Part shown: positions 18,326 to 26,630 of the stretch, in pieces | How positions within the stretch are numbered: position 1 is the first letter of the stretch | Layout of the letters: the number at the start of each line of letters is the position of its first letter | DNA from: Chloroflexota bacterium | Lineage (GTDB): Bacteria > Chloroflexota > Anaerolineae > Caldilineales > Caldilineaceae | Length of the DNA stretch: 64,000 nucleotides | Reading direction: 5' to 3' | NCBI GenBank assembly: GCA_016861025.1 | Contig: BOKO01000001.1 | Location: 240,001 to 304,000, forward strand | Notes under the pieces: model-generated | Told to the model about the DNA's origin: nothing | The model's database searches: none | What the model saw: only the letters and a program-made list of their open reading frames with translations | Program-made: the position numbers and the translations under genes

Positions 18326-20177
18326 CCGGCGCGCACAACGCGCCTTAATCATGTTGCTGATCGCCGCGCTGATCTTTGCCGGCGCACCTGCCTCTGCGGC
18401 GCCGCCGGTGCAGACAGGCGGCGGTCGCCAGTACACTGTGGGTGATTGCAGCCGCATCGACTCCAGCCAACTGCGCAGCGAGATCGAGGCGCATGTGCTG
18501 GCGGTGCTGCAAAACGAGGCGGCGCCGATCGAGATCAACGCCATTGTCGAGCGCGCTTGGGTCGCCGTGGGCATGGACGCCGCCATCGATTTCGAGGTGG
18601 CGCGTGCGGTCGATGCTGTGCGCACCAGTGAGGACTACCTGAACCGCCTGCTTTCCGGCTGGTGGGGGGAAAAGGCGCAGGAGTATGCCGAACGCATCGC
18701 CAACGATGCCTTTGGTTCGCCAGGATTTCGGCTGAAGTTGGAAGAGCTTTCCGCAGTCGTCGGGGCAGAGGTAGCGAAGCAGATCGAGGCGCAGTTTGCG
18801 CAGGCGGCGTCGGTGGCGCTGCTCTGCCTGCAAGCCTACGTGGGTCAGCAATATTCCGATGCGTTTTTCAGCCTCTTTGCGAAACAGGTGCAGCAGGAGA
18901 CGCAAGCTCTCGAACTCAATCCGCTGACAACCCCTTCGGTCAGCGCATTGACCGATCATCGGCTGGCGTTGGCTGGCGTCGGCACAATTGTGGCAACGCA
19001 GTTGATCTACCGCTTGAGCCAGAAGCTGGGCGAAAAACTGGCGCAACGCGTTGCGGGTCGCGTCGTCGGGCGCATTTTGGGACGCGCTGGTTCGTCGTTT
19101 ATCCCGATTGCAGGTTGGGTGGTTGGCATCGGCATGATCGTCTATGACCTGTGGGAAGGCGGGCAGGGCGCGTTGCCGCAGATTCAGGAAGGGCTGCAAA
19201 GCGAGGAAGTCAAGCTCAAGATTCGCCAGGAGATTGCAGACGCCGTGCGCGACGATCTGCCTGAACAGGCGTCACTAATCGCACTGGAGACCGCTGTGAG
19301 CCTGACCGAACAGTGGCGGGGCTTCTGCGGCGTCTATGAATATGTCTGCCAGGTGGCGGAAGAAAACACCAATTTTCGTCGCCTGCTGCAAGAGGCGACG
19401 CTCGACGAGCTGGAGAGCGTCGCCGGGTTGGTCAGCTTTTACATGCGCCAGCTGGGGCGCGCCGAACTGGATCGGGCGCTGGCGGATGGCAGTTTGAGCC
19501 TGCTGTTGACGATGCCGGACGCTGCCTTCACCATTCTGAGCGAGACGTACAGCACTGCCAGGACGCTGGCGTGGGCAACGCTGGCAGGAGACGAGCTAGG
19601 GGTAGTGGCGGAGTGGGGAATCCATCGTCGCGCCGAACCGGGCGAGTTCACTGCGGCGACCTTTGACGCACTGTTGGCGTTAGGCGCCGATGGCGCGCAG
19701 AAACTGCTTGCTCTGCCGGTTGAAAAGCGGCAGGCGCTGCTGGCGCTGCCTGAAAATACGCTCGCCAGGCTCGCCGCTGAACAGACTGTGAGCGATCTCG
19801 ATTGGTTGGCGGGCTATCTGTTGCCTGAATCGCAGGCAATTGCGCAGGCGACTGCTCAACCAGGTGCAGAAACGCCAGCTGCTGCGCCAATTACATCAAC
19901 CATGCAGCCGGAGGCGCTGGCGGTCGTGCAGGATGTGGCGGAAGGGCGCGTTTCGGTGGATGCACTGCGCCGTCCGTCCGCTGTGACCTCCGCCGTCAAC
20001 GAGCCAACCGCCCTGCCAACGCTTCTCCCAATTGCAGACGCTGCAGCAACGTCGCCGCCAGCGCCGCAGGATTTGCCTGCAGTTGTTATCCTGTGGGTGC
20101 TGCTGGTGGCGGTCATCGTTGGCGGTGCGAGCGTTGGCAGCGTTTTGTGGTGGAGACGTCGGCGCAGTGCTGAATAG
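18303..20177 (+). CDS. Unrecognised envelope protein B (twin family, 624 aa)
   Basis: Paralogue of the 15966-17858 product. There is a signal peptide at about residues 1-33 (ending ASAAP). Cys49 and Cys175 are 126 residues apart, exactly as in protein A. A Gly-Arg zipper, QRVAGRVVGRILGRAG, lies at 248-263, then IPIAGWVVGIGMIVYDLW and GALPQIQ. A Pro/Ala/Thr-rich linker at about 518-590 precedes a membrane span and a RRRR stop-transfer tail, giving a type I topology. It overlaps the YbjQ gene by 23 nt. ATG 18312 is an alternative start. The linker is absent from protein A. Function is unknown. Confidence 0.85.
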   Translation: MLSMGVNNRRAQRALIMLLIAALIFAGAPASAAPPVQTGGGRQYTVGDCSRIDSSQLRSEIEAHVLAVLQNEAAPIEINAIVERAWVAVGMDAAIDFEVARAVDAVRTSEDYLNRLLSGWWGEKAQEYAERIANDAFGSPGFRLKLEELSAVVGAEVAKQIEAQFAQAASVALLCLQAYVGQQYSDAFFSLFAKQVQQETQALELNPLTTPSVSALTDHRLALAGVGTIVATQLIYRLSQKLGEKLAQRVAGRVVGRILGRAGSSFIPIAGWVVGIGMIVYDLWEGGQGALPQIQEGLQSEEVKLKIRQEIADAVRDDLPEQASLIALETAVSLTEQWRGFCGVYEYVCQVAEENTNFRRLLQEATLDELESVAGLVSFYMRQLGRAELDRALADGSLSLLLTMPDAAFTILSETYSTARTLAWATLAGDELGVVAEWGIHRRAEPGEFTAATFDALLALGADGAQKLLALPVEKRQALLALPENTLARLAAEQTVSDLDWLAGYLLPESQAIAQATAQPGAETPAAAPITSTMQPEALAVVQDVAEGRVSVDALRRPSAVTSAVNEPTALPTLLPIADAAATSPPAPQDLPAVVILWVLLVAVIVGGASVGSVLWWRRRRSAE

Positions 20178-20216
20178 ATAAGCAGATACGGCAAACAGGT
20201 CAAACAACGAGTGCAA

Positions 20217-22700
20217 ATGAATCTCCACCCAGCCATGAACGAACCGATTGCCTCACCCATCACAGGTCTTAGCGAAGAAGAGGCGCTGCGTCGGCGCAAG
20301 CAGGGGCTTGGCAACGACGCGCAGGTCAAGACTGGCCGCTCCTATGGTCGCATCGTACGCGACAACGTCTTTACCTTTTTCAATATCGTACTCTTTACGC
20401 TGGCGGCGATCTTGCTGATGTTGGGCAGCCCGCGCGATGCGCTCTTCACCGGTGCAATTGCATTCGTCAACGCCGTCATCGCCACCGCCCAGGAGATTCG
20501 AGCCAAACGCAAGCTCGACGCCATCGCCTTGCTTACGCGTCCTAAAGCCACTGTGATCCGCGATGGCGTCGCCCGTGAGATCGACCCGGCGGAGGTGGTG
20601 CGCGGCGACATCCTGGAGGTGGGGCCTGGCGATCAGGTGGTCGCCGACGGCGTGGTCGTAGGGGACAGTGCAGCCGATTTCGACGAGTCACTGCTCACCG
20701 GCGAGTCGAACCCCGTGCCCAAGCGTGCAGGCGACCCAGTCTATTCGGGCAGCTTTGTGCTGGTCGGGCGGACGCGCTATGAGGCGCAAAAGGTTGGCGT
20801 CGAGAGCTTCGCCAACAAGTTGGCCGCCGGCGCCCGCCAGTTCACACGCACGCTGACGCCGCTCCAGCGCGAGGTCAATCTCTTCGTGCGCATTTTGCTG
20901 GCGCTGGTCGTCTACTTCGGCGTGATGATCGCCGTCACCTATCTCGTCACGCGCAATGCCACGCTGCTACAAAGTGTGCAGGCAGCATCCGTGGTTTTTG
21001 GCCTGGCGCCGGCGAGTCTCTTCCTGATGATCGTCGTCGCCTACGCGCTCGGCGCGGTGCGCATCGCCGACAAGGGCGCGCTCGTGCAACAGGCGAACGC
21101 CATCGAATCGCTCTGTCACGTCGATGTGCTCTGCCTGGACAAGACGGGCACGCTTACGGCGAATCGCATCCAACTGGCGCGGGTGTTTCCGCTTAACGGG
21201 CGCGCTGAAGCCGATGTGCGCCGTCTGCTCGGCGTCTACGCATGCAGCATCGGCGCAGCAAACGCTACCAGCGAGGCTATTGCTACAGCGTGCGGCGGCG
21301 ATGCGGTGCAGCCCATTGCCAGCATCCCTTTTTCTTCGGCGCGCAAGTGGAGCGCGCTTGCCTTCGATGCGCCGGAGATTGCGGGTGCGTATGTGCTCGG
21401 TGCGCCGGAAATGCTTCAGCCGGCGCTGAGCGGTGACCGTTCCTGGCACGCCGAGGCGCGCATCTGGGCGAACGCCGGTCATCGCGTGCTGCTCTTTGCA
21501 GCGGCGGACATTGAGAGTCTGGCGATTGTCGATGGTGCAGAGCCGATGTTGCCTGCCGGATTGACTGCGCTTGGGCTGCTCACCTTCACCGACGAACTGC
21601 GTCCTGAAGCGCGCGAGACGCTGGCTGGTTTTCGCAAAGCTGGCGTCGCCGTCAAGATCATCTCCGGCGACAACCCGCACACCGTCGCTGCCGTGGCGCG
21701 CCAGGCTGGATTGGGCGACGACGACGCGCCGATCAAGCAGATCAGCGGGCCTGAGCTGGCGCTGCTCGACGAGGCTGCGTTCGGCCACGCCGTGGCGGAG
21801 ACCGCGATCTTTGGACGCATCACGCCGGAGCAGAAGCAGCGCATTGTGCGCACGTTGCGTGACCAGGGACGCTATGTGGGCATGACCGGCGACGGCGTCA
21901 ACGATGTGCTGGCGCTCAAGCAGGCGAATCTGAGCATCGCTATGCAGAGCGGCGCACAGGCCACGCGCAGCGTCGCCGACATCGTGCTGCTGCACGATTC
22001 CTTTGCTGTGTTGCCCGCCGCGTTGATGGAAGGTCAACGCATCATGCACGGCATGGAGGACACGCTGCGCCTCTATCTGACGCGGATTTTCACGCTGGCG
22101 TTCCTGATCAACACCATCGCGCTGCTTTCTGCCGGGTTTCCCTACACGCCAGCGCAGAACTCGGTGATCGCCATTTTTAGCTTGACGATCCCAGCCTTCT
22201 TTCTGACGCTGTGGGCGCCGGCGGGCGCAGTGCCGCACGGCAGCCTGGTGCGCAAGCTGGTCAACTTCGTGCTGCCGGCGACGATCGTCACCAGCCTATT
22301 CTCTAGCGGCGTCTATCTTTACTTTCTGATCGTTACAGAAAACTGGCCCTACGCGCAGTTGATTCTCACCTATGCCTCGATTGCGATGGGGCTGCTGTTG
22401 GTCATCTTTGTGCAGCCACCGATCGAGTTTCTGGCGGGCGGCGATCGGTTGGCTGGCGACTGGCGACCGACGATCCTGGCGCTTAGCCTGATGTTGGTGT
22501 TGCTTGCCAGCCCCTACAACCCGATCCTGCGCGGCTTCTTCGGTCTGGCGCCGCTGCGCAGCCTGACCGATGGATTGATCGTCGCTGGCGTCACCGTGGC
22601 ATGGATGATCGTGCTGCGGCTAGTGTGGAAGCGTCGCATCATCGACCGCTATCTCGATGTAAATCTGGCAGACGGCGAACCGACGGTCACACAGGCATGA
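20217..22700 (+). CDS. P-type ATPase (CtpE-like)
   Basis: This cation pump of about 827 residues has the actuator motif LLTGES, the phosphorylation site DKTGTLT, and the hinge TGDGVNDVLALKQANLSIAM. That last motif, with VLALK in place of 'APALK', is typical of the CtpE/YfgQ subgroup, whose M. tuberculosis member takes up Ca2+. The nucleotide domain is short. About eight to ten membrane spans are present. ATG 20217 is preferred over GTG 20211, and ATG 20235 is also possible. No clear ribosome site is seen. It follows protein B by about 40 nt, so it may belong to that operon. Ca2+ specificity is inferred. Confidence 0.88.
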   Translation: MNLHPAMNEPIASPITGLSEEEALRRRKQGLGNDAQVKTGRSYGRIVRDNVFTFFNIVLFTLAAILLMLGSPRDALFTGAIAFVNAVIATAQEIRAKRKLDAIALLTRPKATVIRDGVAREIDPAEVVRGDILEVGPGDQVVADGVVVGDSAADFDESLLTGESNPVPKRAGDPVYSGSFVLVGRTRYEAQKVGVESFANKLAAGARQFTRTLTPLQREVNLFVRILLALVVYFGVMIAVTYLVTRNATLLQSVQAASVVFGLAPASLFLMIVVAYALGAVRIADKGALVQQANAIESLCHVDVLCLDKTGTLTANRIQLARVFPLNGRAEADVRRLLGVYACSIGAANATSEAIATACGGDAVQPIASIPFSSARKWSALAFDAPEIAGAYVLGAPEMLQPALSGDRSWHAEARIWANAGHRVLLFAAADIESLAIVDGAEPMLPAGLTALGLLTFTDELRPEARETLAGFRKAGVAVKIISGDNPHTVAAVARQAGLGDDDAPIKQISGPELALLDEAAFGHAVAETAIFGRITPEQKQRIVRTLRDQGRYVGMTGDGVNDVLALKQANLSIAMQSGAQATRSVADIVLLHDSFAVLPAALMEGQRIMHGMEDTLRLYLTRIFTLAFLINTIALLSAGFPYTPAQNSVIAIFSLTIPAFFLTLWAPAGAVPHGSLVRKLVNFVLPATIVTSLFSSGVYLYFLIVTENWPYAQLILTYASIAMGLLLVIFVQPPIEFLAGGDRLAGDWRPTILALSLMLVLLASPYNPILRGFFGLAPLRSLTDGLIVAGVTVAWMIVLRLVWKRRIIDRYLDVNLADGEPTVTQA

Positions 22701-22833
22701 AGAGTTTGCCTTCATCGTTTTCCGGCGACGAACACGCCTGCTGGTCGGGAGCAATCTTACAGCGAGCACCATGGCGATGCGCAATACTCAACCAATCTTG
22801 TATCATTCAATTGTTTGAGGAGGAGATGCCGAC

Positions 22834-23250
22834 ATGAGTGACAAAGTTCCCGCTTCACACGTTGATCTGCTCGAAGGGCCGTACTTCGCTGTGCTGACGA
22901 CGATAGCGCCGAGCGGCCAGCCCGAAAACACTGTCGTCTGGTGTTCGTGGGACGGCGAACATGTGCTTGTCAACACGGCGGATGGCCGACGCAAGCCCAA
23001 CAACGTGCGCAAGAATCCGAAGGTGGCGCTCACTGTGATCGACCCACAAAACCCGTTCCGCTGGATCGACGTGCGCGGCGAAGTGGAGAGCATCGTCCCT
23101 GACCCGGACTATGCAAATATCAACGCGCACGCCAAACTCTACGCTGGCGTGGATGAATATTACGGGGGCGTTGCGCCGGCAGAGGCGAAAGGCAAGGAGC
23201 AGCGCATCATTTTCAAGATCCGCCCCAATCGCGTGATCGCCTTCTCATAG
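22834..23250 (+). CDS. PPOX-class (pyridoxamine-phosphate-oxidase-like) flavin/F420-binding protein
   Basis: This 138-residue split-barrel protein shows LEGPYFAVLTTIAPSGQPE (first strands), then VLVNTADGRRKPNNVRKNP and VALTVIDPQNPFRWIDVRGE. These are typical of the TIGR03618-type F420-dependent or FMN-binding group. It probably reduces or binds a small organic substrate. An excellent GGAGGAG lies 10 nt before ATG 22834. It stands alone and ends just before an intrinsic terminator. The cofactor cannot be settled from sequence alone. Confidence 0.88.
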   Translation: MSDKVPASHVDLLEGPYFAVLTTIAPSGQPENTVVWCSWDGEHVLVNTADGRRKPNNVRKNPKVALTVIDPQNPFRWIDVRGEVESIVPDPDYANINAHAKLYAGVDEYYGGVAPAEAKGKEQRIIFKIRPNRVIAFS

Positions 23251-23283
23251 CAGTAAACAATTGACTTTCTCATCGGGTGTAGC

Positions 23284-23324
23284 AGCGCCAGAAGCGACAC
23301 CACGTCGCTCCTGGCGCTTTTTTT
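23284..23324 (+). terminator. Intrinsic terminator of the PPOX gene
   Basis: AGCGCCAG and inner AGCGAC pair with GTCGCT and CTGGCGCT, followed by a run of seven T on the plus strand. It lies 33 nt after the stop and just before the convergent small gene. Confidence 0.9.
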
Positions 23325-23325
23325 C

Positions 23326-23550
23326 TCATGTGATCTGCTCCTTCCAGGCCGGCGCCTGCTCCCGAGCGGCGTATGCTTGCAATTTCAATCCCCACTGTTG
23401 CAGGCGCACACCGATCAGCACACAGCAACGCTGCCCCAGGTTTGGGCGAGCCGGGGGCAGCAATCGCAACTTGCGTTGCATTTCGATTGCCTGCTCCACT
23501 TGTCGTCGTCGTTCTTCCAACAACAAATCGATTTGGATCGGGTTCATCAT
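23326..23550 (-). CDS. Hypothetical small protein with an N-terminal helix
   Basis: This protein of about 74 residues starts at ATG 23550, preceded by AAGGGAGG at a good distance. It reads MMNPIQIDLLLEERRRQVEQ (charged helix), then PPARPNLGQRCCVL and a C-terminal helix. The frame extends upstream without a better start. The strong ribosome site and composition suggest a real gene of unknown function. It converges on the PPOX gene, with the terminator between them. It may be a small membrane-peripheral or DNA-associated protein, but nothing in the sequence decides. Confidence 0.6.
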   Translation of the reverse strand: MMNPIQIDLLLEERRRQVEQAIEMQRKLRLLPPARPNLGQRCCVLIGVRLQQWGLKLQAYAAREQAPAWKEQIT

Positions 23551-23900
23551 GATCAAGTTTCCTCCCTTGTGTACCAAACAAACATGCGCACCAGACCATA
23601 TCGGGACAATTCGTGAACAAACGGGGGCATGAGTTTTGAGGATGGGTTAGTTGGTTAAGTGTAGCACATTTGTTCTGTTTGGGAAAATCTCGCTGCACCT
23701 TGAAACCGATCCGCCGGCCAGTGCTGGTCATCGCCTCCGGTATGACATGGCGTCTAGATAAAGCAATTCGGATTTTGGATGAATCTTCTGTACAATTGCC
23801 AGATTGCAGAGCGACGAGGCGGAGAATTTGCCCGCCGCTCCGCTTTTCCTATTCGTATCAAAATGCACCAAGTCTACACAAAATGGAACAGGAGAACCAG
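23551..23900. other. Intergenic region upstream of the PhyH-like gene
   Basis: About 350 nt without a convincing gene. A plus-strand frame runs through it into the PhyH gene, but its residues are unlike that family and no ribosome site supports an earlier start. TACAAT near 23790 is a possible -10 element. GAGGCGG and CCCGCC near 23818-23838 could form a small stem. Confidence 0.5.
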
Positions 23901-24725
23901 ATGCTCACCCAGGAACAACTCGATTTCTACCACGAAAACGGGTATCTTCTTGTGAAAGGATTGTTCACGCGCGAGGAAGCTGCGGCTTTTCGCGCCGAAG
24001 CGCACGCGTTGATCGAACGGCTGCAACGGGTCACCGATGTGGATGCGACGTGGGGCAGCGCCAGAGAGGTGACGATGACCAAGACTGCGCTGCTACATTG
24101 TCACAACGTGCAGTTTCAGTCGGCGATCTTCACGCGGTTGATCGTCGACGAGCGATTGACCGGCATCGCCGCCGATATCATCGGTTCGCCCAACGTACAG
24201 CTTCACCACAACAAACTCTTCATCAAGCCGCCGGAAAAAGGCTCGCCCTTTCCGATGCACCAGGATCGCCCCTTCTTTCCGCACGACAAGGACACGATGA
24301 TCGCCGCGATCATCCATTTTGACGACGCGCCGCTGGAGAAGGGGTGCGTGCGTATGGTGCCGGGCAGCCACAAGCTGGGGCCGCTCCCACACGTGCAGGA
24401 AGGCGGCTGGCACCTGCCCTTCGACCAGTATCCGCTCGAATCGTCAGTGGCGTGTGAGGCGGAGGCGGGCGACGTGCTCTTCTTCAGCTATCTGACCATC
24501 CACGGCTCGGGCGTCAACGTCAGCAACGAGGCGCGCACCACGCTGCTCGTGCAGATGCGCGACCCGCTCGACCCGCCGAGCGTGCTCACCCACCTCTCAC
24601 GCGGCCAGGGCATGATGTTGCGCGGCGTTGATCCCAGCGCAGGCAAAGCTACGCCCCCCGGCGATGAACCAAAAGGTGCAATGAACGGTGGAACAATGGG
24701 CGGTGGGATGATGGGCGGGAGGTAG
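23901..24725 (+). CDS. Phytanoyl-CoA dioxygenase (PhyH) family protein
   Basis: This 274-residue Fe(II)/2-oxoglutarate oxygenase homologue starts at ATG 23901 with AGGAGA upstream and reads MLTQEQLDFYHENGYLLVKG, the usual PhyH N-terminus. Iron ligands appear as His120 and Asp122 in PMHQDRP and His201 in IHGSG. Arg212 is positioned to bind 2-oxoglutarate. It would hydroxylate a small organic substrate. The C-terminal 20 or so residues are Gly/Met-rich (GGTMGGGMMGG), unusual for the family. The neighbours give no pathway clue. Confidence 0.9.
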   Translation: MLTQEQLDFYHENGYLLVKGLFTREEAAAFRAEAHALIERLQRVTDVDATWGSAREVTMTKTALLHCHNVQFQSAIFTRLIVDERLTGIAADIIGSPNVQLHHNKLFIKPPEKGSPFPMHQDRPFFPHDKDTMIAAIIHFDDAPLEKGCVRMVPGSHKLGPLPHVQEGGWHLPFDQYPLESSVACEAEAGDVLFFSYLTIHGSGVNVSNEARTTLLVQMRDPLDPPSVLTHLSRGQGMMLRGVDPSAGKATPPGDEPKGAMNGGTMGGGMMGGR

Positions 24726-24815
24726 ATAGGCCATTGGCGCTTGCTGGCGCCCACGCTGGATGGCATTGAGAAGCTTGCCATCGATGGTAAGGTGGAATTT
24801 CCCAGACAGGTTGGG

Positions 24816-24839
24816 GGCGCCGGCCTTGACACCGGCGCC
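24816..24839. terminator. Bidirectional hairpin between convergent genes
   Basis: GGCGCCGG and CCGGCGCC form an 8-bp GC stem with an 8-nt loop in the gap between the PhyH gene and the convergent membrane protein. No T-run follows. Confidence 0.5.
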
Positions 24840-24854
24840 TCCTGCCAAGAGCAG

Positions 24855-25739
24855 TTACAGATTCAGCACTCGTTCGAGCAGCCGCGTCATCAGCCATAGC
24901 AAGATCGGGAGGAGGATGGCTGTGCTCAGCAGCCGAAGTGTTTCGGGTTTCCAAGGCCAGGTCGGCGTCTTCTCCAGGAGCGCCAACTCGTCTTTCAGCC
25001 CAGCCATCGCTTTGTTCAGCGCGTCGAGACCCCCAAAGTCGCGTTGATCGATCCGTTGATGCAAATCATCCAACACGACATGAAGACGTGCGCTGGCCTT
25101 GTTCAGGGCGGCATTTTTCTCATTCTCCAACATGCGGTGAACACCGATCAGCGGCGCCACAAAAGTGATCACACCCAATGCGATTAGAACGATAAAGACC
25201 GACAACGACGCGATGTTGCCCGTGATAGCAATTGCGTACTCGAACCAGATGGAATGCGGCGAGCGCAAAACCATAGCCGACGTCGACAGGAAGCGTCCAT
25301 GAGTTACGCCAATCAATAAGAAAATCCCCCAAACGGCGCCTGCCAGCGAGACCAGCAACGTCGGTCGTGCGGGCATGGTTGTCAGCCGGTAACAGAGCGA
25401 GGTATAGGTTGCGTCGTCGCCACGATAGGCCGGTCGGAACCGCTCCATGGCGCGCGAGGCCGTCCAATTCAGATAGCTGACCAATGCGAAATACCAGACG
25501 GTGTAAGCGGTCACGAGCACATGGAACGGCAGAAAACTTCCCACGGGATAGACGCCATCCCACCATTTGAACATGGCGTTGATGACCACGAGCGTCACCG
25601 CCAACAGCAGATAGACCAGCCAACGCGGCACAGGCAACGCGCCGATCCATCCGTCCACCCGATCCACCCAACTCGGTGCATAGCGATGTAGGTTTTGACG
25701 GCTTATGGCCGCGTGCTCAACGGCGCCTTCCGAAGTCAT
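24855..25739 (-). CDS. Hypothetical multi-span membrane protein
   Basis: This 294-residue protein has about five membrane spans (VYLLLAVTLVVINAMF, then FLPFHVLVTAYTVWYF, then LLVSLAGAVWGIFLLIGV, then GNIASLSVFIVLIALGVI, and a C-terminal span LLPILLWLMTRL). Between spans 4 and 5 is a predicted coiled-coil stretch with LHVVLDDLHQRIDQRD, followed by 'ALNKAMAGLKDELALLEKTP'. That layout resembles a membrane-anchored helical scaffold. I do not recognise a family. ATG 25739 is the first start. It is not in an operon with its neighbours. Confidence 0.8.
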   Translation of the reverse strand: MTSEGAVEHAAISRQNLHRYAPSWVDRVDGWIGALPVPRWLVYLLLAVTLVVINAMFKWWDGVYPVGSFLPFHVLVTAYTVWYFALVSYLNWTASRAMERFRPAYRGDDATYTSLCYRLTTMPARPTLLVSLAGAVWGIFLLIGVTHGRFLSTSAMVLRSPHSIWFEYAIAITGNIASLSVFIVLIALGVITFVAPLIGVHRMLENEKNAALNKASARLHVVLDDLHQRIDQRDFGGLDALNKAMAGLKDELALLEKTPTWPWKPETLRLLSTAILLPILLWLMTRLLERVLNL

Positions 25740-25839
25740 CGTCTTCTTCCTCCTGATCGATCATAGCGTGCCTATGTTGGCTTTTCCCATCCTCCGCCCA
25801 TCAAGGCATTTGTTGTATCATAGATCGGGGGTAAATACC

Positions 25840-25911
25840 ATGAAAGAGTTCGACTGCATCCGCATTAGTCGGAAATTTGTACTGGATTTCCTGATGGCGC
25901 CTGTAAAGTGA
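25840..25911 (+). CDS. 23-codon leader reading frame overlapping the DUF1294-like gene
   Basis: ATG 25840 is preceded by GGGGG. It reads MKEFDCIRISRKFVLDFLM and ends at TGA 25909-25911, which overlaps the GTG (25908) of the next gene. It could be a leader peptide for translational coupling, or the true N-terminus separated by a one-base shift. Low confidence that it makes a product. Confidence 0.3.
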   Translation: MKEFDCIRISRKFVLDFLMAPVK

Positions 25912-26378
25912 GTGCCTTCTATGCCCCGATGCTTGTGGCTGGAATTGTGTTTGGCACATACTTTATCCATGAATGGAGACCTTTGCCATGGACGCTTGCT
26001 TATCTATTTGCCGCCAACATTGTGGCGCTGATCGCTTTTATCTGGGATAAGCTCGTTGCTCCATTAGATGCTCTTGAAGCATTCAGTTGGATTCATCTCC
26101 GGATTCCAAACAAGACGCTATTTTGGGTACTTGGGGCCATGTGGGGGTCTGCAGGGGCATTGTTTGGAATTATCATAGCAAATCACAAAGTGAGTGAGAA
26201 GTATGTGGCGCATCGAGAGGGGCTAATCACTCTCTTTCTGGTTCAGACCGTTGCTGGGATCTGGCTATTTTTCTTCAATGGCTCGGCTCGGGAGGAGCTT
26301 GATACAGCTATCGCCTTGGTGGTGACCATGGTTGTGAATTTTATTGTCGCAATTCTGGCAGTGGCATTCGCCTCGTAA
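25908..26378 (+). CDS. DUF1294-like membrane protein
   Basis: This protein of 150-156 residues has four membrane spans. The central part, YLFAANIVALIAFIWDKLVA...IPNKTLFWVLGAMWGSAGALFGIIIANHK (split here), follows the DUF1294 pattern 'N..AF..Y..DK......RIPE..L.......GG..GA..G......HK'. DUF1294 proteins are inner-membrane proteins of unknown role. GTG 25908 gives the longest form. ATG 25929 is also plausible. Composition is AT-richer than in neighbouring genes, which may mean transfer. Confidence 0.7.
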   Translation: MSAFYAPMLVAGIVFGTYFIHEWRPLPWTLAYLFAANIVALIAFIWDKLVAPLDALEAFSWIHLRIPNKTLFWVLGAMWGSAGALFGIIIANHKVSEKYVAHREGLITLFLVQTVAGIWLFFFNGSAREELDTAIALVVTMVVNFIVAILAVAFAS

Positions 26379-26497
26379 GTAAAGATGTGCTGTCTGGGAA
26401 TCCAAAAGCGGAGTATAGAGGATCATGGCAATCTCAGCCATGCGCGTCTCCTCAAATTTTACAGCAAAGAAACATGCGCAAAACACATTGGCAAAAT

Positions 26498-26525
26498 TTG
26501 CATCTCTCACCGAATGGTGTATACT
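26498..26525 (+). promoter_or_regulatory. Promoter candidate of a small structured RNA
   Basis: TTGCAT (26498-26503) and TATACT (26520-26525) are spaced by 16 nt. The expected start, about 7 nt downstream, falls at the beginning of the hairpin at 26533. Confidence 0.5.
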
Positions 26526-26531
26526 CGCTTA

Positions 26532-26590
26532 TGCCCGTTTGCTGTGGCCGGCCCCAATCCGGCCTTCGGGGGACAGCAGACGGGCTTTTT
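26532..26590 (+). ncRNA. Candidate ~60-nt structured RNA ending in an intrinsic terminator
   Basis: Outer stem GCCCGTTTGCTGT pairs with ACAGCAGACGGGC, with one interior T-G contact, followed by TTTTT (26586-26590). An inner stem GGCCGG/CCGGCC sits inside it. The predicted transcript starts right at the outer stem. It is not near enough to the DUF1294-like stop (about 155 nt away) to be only its terminator. It could still be a terminator with a chance promoter. Confidence 0.45.
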
Positions 26591-26630
26591 CTATTGGATC
26601 AAGATTTCGCACCGATGCAACGCGTTGATC

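Noticed and set aside
26532..26590. tRNA or known riboswitch
   Set aside because: No cloverleaf or anticodon arm and no aptamer core known to me. It was kept as an unclassified structured RNA.
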